DNA of 64,000 nt from Ardenticatenaceae bacterium (GTDB lineage Bacteria > Chloroflexota > Anaerolineae > Promineifilales > Promineifilaceae). Positions 62,726-64,000 of the stretch are shown piece after piece. The position numbers and the translations under genes are program-made. Numbering within the stretch: the stretch's first letter is position 1; each line of letters opens with the position of its first letter. The stretch spans positions 62,001 to 126,000 of the forward strand of contig JACKBV010000008.1 of assembly GCA_020634315.1 (NCBI GenBank), read 5' to 3'. The notes beneath the pieces are model-generated. The model saw nothing but the letters and a program-made list of their open reading frames with translations, did no database searches and was not told the DNA's origin.

Positions 62726-63763
62726 TTACCTGCCCAATAAACCTTGGAAAAAGGCAACCGCACTTTCGCCCAACACATCTAAGCGGTAGCCGCCTTCCTG
62801 CACAACGACAACAGGCAAATCCAATTCCCGCAGCATTGCCCCAATTGCGGCCAGCGACGAAGTAACCAGGCGGAATCCACCATCCGGGTCCCCTTCAACA
62901 ACATCAAGACCCAGCGAAACCATGACAACATCTGGCACAAACAAACGCACTTTGGTCAACGCCTGCTCTAACGTGCGCAAATATTGCGCTTCCTGCGTGC
63001 CACGCGGCAATGGAAAATTGAAATTGTGATTTTGGCCTGCCCCTTCGCCATATTCATCGGCATACCCCCAATAATATGGATATTCATTAAAGGGATCGGC
63101 GTGCAACGAGCAGAACAACACATCGGAACGGTTATAGAAAATGGACTGCGTGCCATTTCCATGATGGTAATCAATGTCCACAATGGCGACGCGCTGTCCC
63201 TGCTGCACCAGCCAGTTGGCAGCAATCGCCGCATTGTTCAGGTAGCAGTACCCGCCAAACAAACTGACTGACGCATGATGTCCTGGTGGGCGACACAAAG
63301 CATAGGCAATTCTGTCACTGCCCGCCAGCACCAACGCTGCCGCACTAATCGCTGTCTGCGCACTCCAATAAGCGACGCTCCAGGTATGCTCTAGAATCGG
63401 GGCATATGTATCAAACGCATAGTAGCCCAACAAACCCAGGACAGAGCGCGGCACATGTTTGGAATAGGTACGCACACTAAATGTATCGGGGACATACGGA
63501 GGATTCAGCGTTGTTTCACGCAGCAAGCGATAGCCGCTTTGCAGCAAATTCAACATGCCATAGTCGTGAATCTCGCCAATCGGCTCAATGCCAAAATCGC
63601 CAGGGGAAATGATGGGGCCTAGTTGTGCCGCGCGGACGGCATCCCGAATAATTTTGACGCGTTCAGGTAGTTCCAGGTAAGAATATCTTCCTCCTGTACT
63701 GGCATATTGGCTAAATTGGGCGGGGTTATGACGCTCATGATCCGCGTAGTAGAAGGTATGCAT
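62726..63763 (-). CDS. HDAC-family (acetylpolyamine amidohydrolase-like) deacetylase
   Basis: 345 residues, standard for class II/AphA deacetylases. Motifs: CRPPGHHASVSLFGGYCYLN (His-His catalytic pair), IVDIDYHHGNGTQSIF (zinc Asp-His), LHADPFNEYPYYWGY, FNFPLPRGTQ, SLGLDVVEGDPDGGFRL (second zinc Asp) and VVQEGGYRLDVLG. All zinc ligands are present. It removes acetyl groups from polyamines or lysine. First gene of an operon with two arrestin-like proteins, an unusual partnership. A 19-base perfect palindrome 30 bases before the start may be its operator. Confidence 0.92.
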   Translation of the reverse strand: MHTFYYADHERHNPAQFSQYASTGGRYSYLELPERVKIIRDAVRAAQLGPIISPGDFGIEPIGEIHDYGMLNLLQSGYRLLRETTLNPPYVPDTFSVRTYSKHVPRSVLGLLGYYAFDTYAPILEHTWSVAYWSAQTAISAAALVLAGSDRIAYALCRPPGHHASVSLFGGYCYLNNAAIAANWLVQQGQRVAIVDIDYHHGNGTQSIFYNRSDVLFCSLHADPFNEYPYYWGYADEYGEGAGQNHNFNFPLPRGTQEAQYLRTLEQALTKVRLFVPDVVMVSLGLDVVEGDPDGGFRLVTSSLAAIGAMLRELDLPVVVVQEGGYRLDVLGESAVAFFQGLLGR

Positions 63764-63792
63764 GCAAGACCTCGCAGGTCGTTACTGGCAGT

Positions 63793-63811
63793 TTACCAAC
63801 AATGTTGGTAA
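63793..63811. promoter_or_regulatory. 19-base perfect palindrome, likely operator
   Basis: TTACCAACAATGTTGGTAA, with perfect 9-base arms about a central A, 30 bases before the deacetylase start and about 95 bases after the ArsC-like stop. It has no T-run and is too short for a terminator. The size suits a dimeric repressor site controlling the deacetylase operon; the regulator is unknown. Confidence 0.5.
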
Positions 63812-63905
63812 TCACACCTGTTTTTTATCTACTAAAACATAATTAAACCCTGAATTTGCCGATTAGCCAAATCGGATTCTTATGCGAATTCAACCAGCAA
63901 GCTGG

Positions 63906-64000
63906 CTACCAATTTTGCAGATAAGTTAGCACGCGCTCGCGAATATCGTCGCGTACCTGGCGGAAAACGGCCGTTTTCTCTTCCTCTGTGCCCACAGCCT
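63906..64000 (-). CDS. ArsC-like (low-molecular-weight phosphatase-type) protein, C-terminus only
   Basis: 31 codons are visible at the right edge, ending in NW and a TAG. The sequence reads AVGTEEEKTAVFRQVRDDI, followed by a short helix. This closely matches the conserved end of thioredoxin-type arsenate reductases (GTEEEKLxxFRxVRDEI). The catalytic N-terminus lies outside the window. It contains one ACGGCCGT octamer. The gap 63764-63905 holds the palindrome and no gene. Confidence 0.7.
   Translation of the reverse strand, partial: AVGTEEEKTAVFRQVRDDIRERVLTYLQNW

Larger units (their letters stand above)
691..63980. repeat. Highly iterated palindrome ACGGCCGT, about 120 copies
   Basis: The octamer, most often as AACGGCCGTT flanked by GAA or TTCC, recurs through the window on average every 500 bases by hand count. 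Most copies lie in genes and are read in all three frames: T-A-V, N-G-R or R-P. They cluster in linkers, loops and low-constraint parts. Housekeeping genes have few or none (ftsH none, dnaA two). The coordinates mark the span of the copies, not one element. Confidence 0.9.

Noticed and set aside
1..64000. tRNA or rRNA genes, riboswitches
   Set aside because: No T-loop (GGTTCGAATCC-type) or other conserved RNA core was recognised on either strand; no covariance search was possible.

Overview
The window looks like a chromosomal piece of a moderately GC-rich bacterium, most likely a Chloroflexota (Anaerolineae-like) lineage. That placement is an inference from gene content: multidomain Hanks-type kinases, DUF11 and lamin-tail secreted proteins, a DUF6062-type protein, an XdhD-like molybdoenzyme and a stand-alone dnaA. 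No rRNA, tRNA or CRISPR array was found. The octamer ACGGCCGT, usually inside AACGGCCGTT, occurs about 120 times by hand count, mostly inside genes and in all reading frames. It behaves like a highly iterated palindrome.

Layout. 0-10 kb: a partial membrane protein; an OhrR-like regulator in an operon with a DoxX protein and a 4-TM protein; a MalT/LuxR-type regulator divergent from an XdhD-like molybdopterin oxidoreductase; and an EAD-TIR-FGE protein whose C-terminus looks like the variable region of a diversity-generating retroelement target. 10-14 kb: an APH(6)-like kinase, membrane proteins, a Ser/Thr kinase, a 45-bp tandem repeat array and a frameshifted membrane protein.

14.6-28.4 kb: one apparent leftward operon of seven genes. 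It encodes a VWA protein, a transmembrane PP2C phosphatase, a Ser/Thr kinase with PD40/SH3b outside domains, a kinase with an FGE-fold outside domain, a propeller-CapA-M1 lipoprotein, a kinase fused to an M14-like domain, and an FHA-winged helix transcription factor. This reads as a complete outside-to-DNA phosphorylation circuit and is the best candidate here for an undescribed system. Five of its seven genes carry frameshifts as sequenced, many repairable by one base in a homopolymer. Either the assembly is locally poor or the operon is decaying.

28.4-51 kb: short dispersed repeats, rarD, a DUF11 protein, a methyltransferase, a class II aldolase, proB-proA, a CBS protein, another Ser/Thr kinase, ftsH, a 7TM-GAF-HTH regulator, a DUF6062-like protein, an M1 peptidase lipoprotein, an FGGY kinase and a large extracellular nuclease-like lipoprotein. 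51-64 kb: dnaA with a long structured leader, a GNAT-YyaL pair, a GT-C-like membrane protein, a PEP synthase/rifampin phosphotransferase-like enzyme, a P-loop ATPase, an operon of two arrestin-like proteins with an HDAC-family deacetylase, and the C-terminus of an ArsC-like protein.
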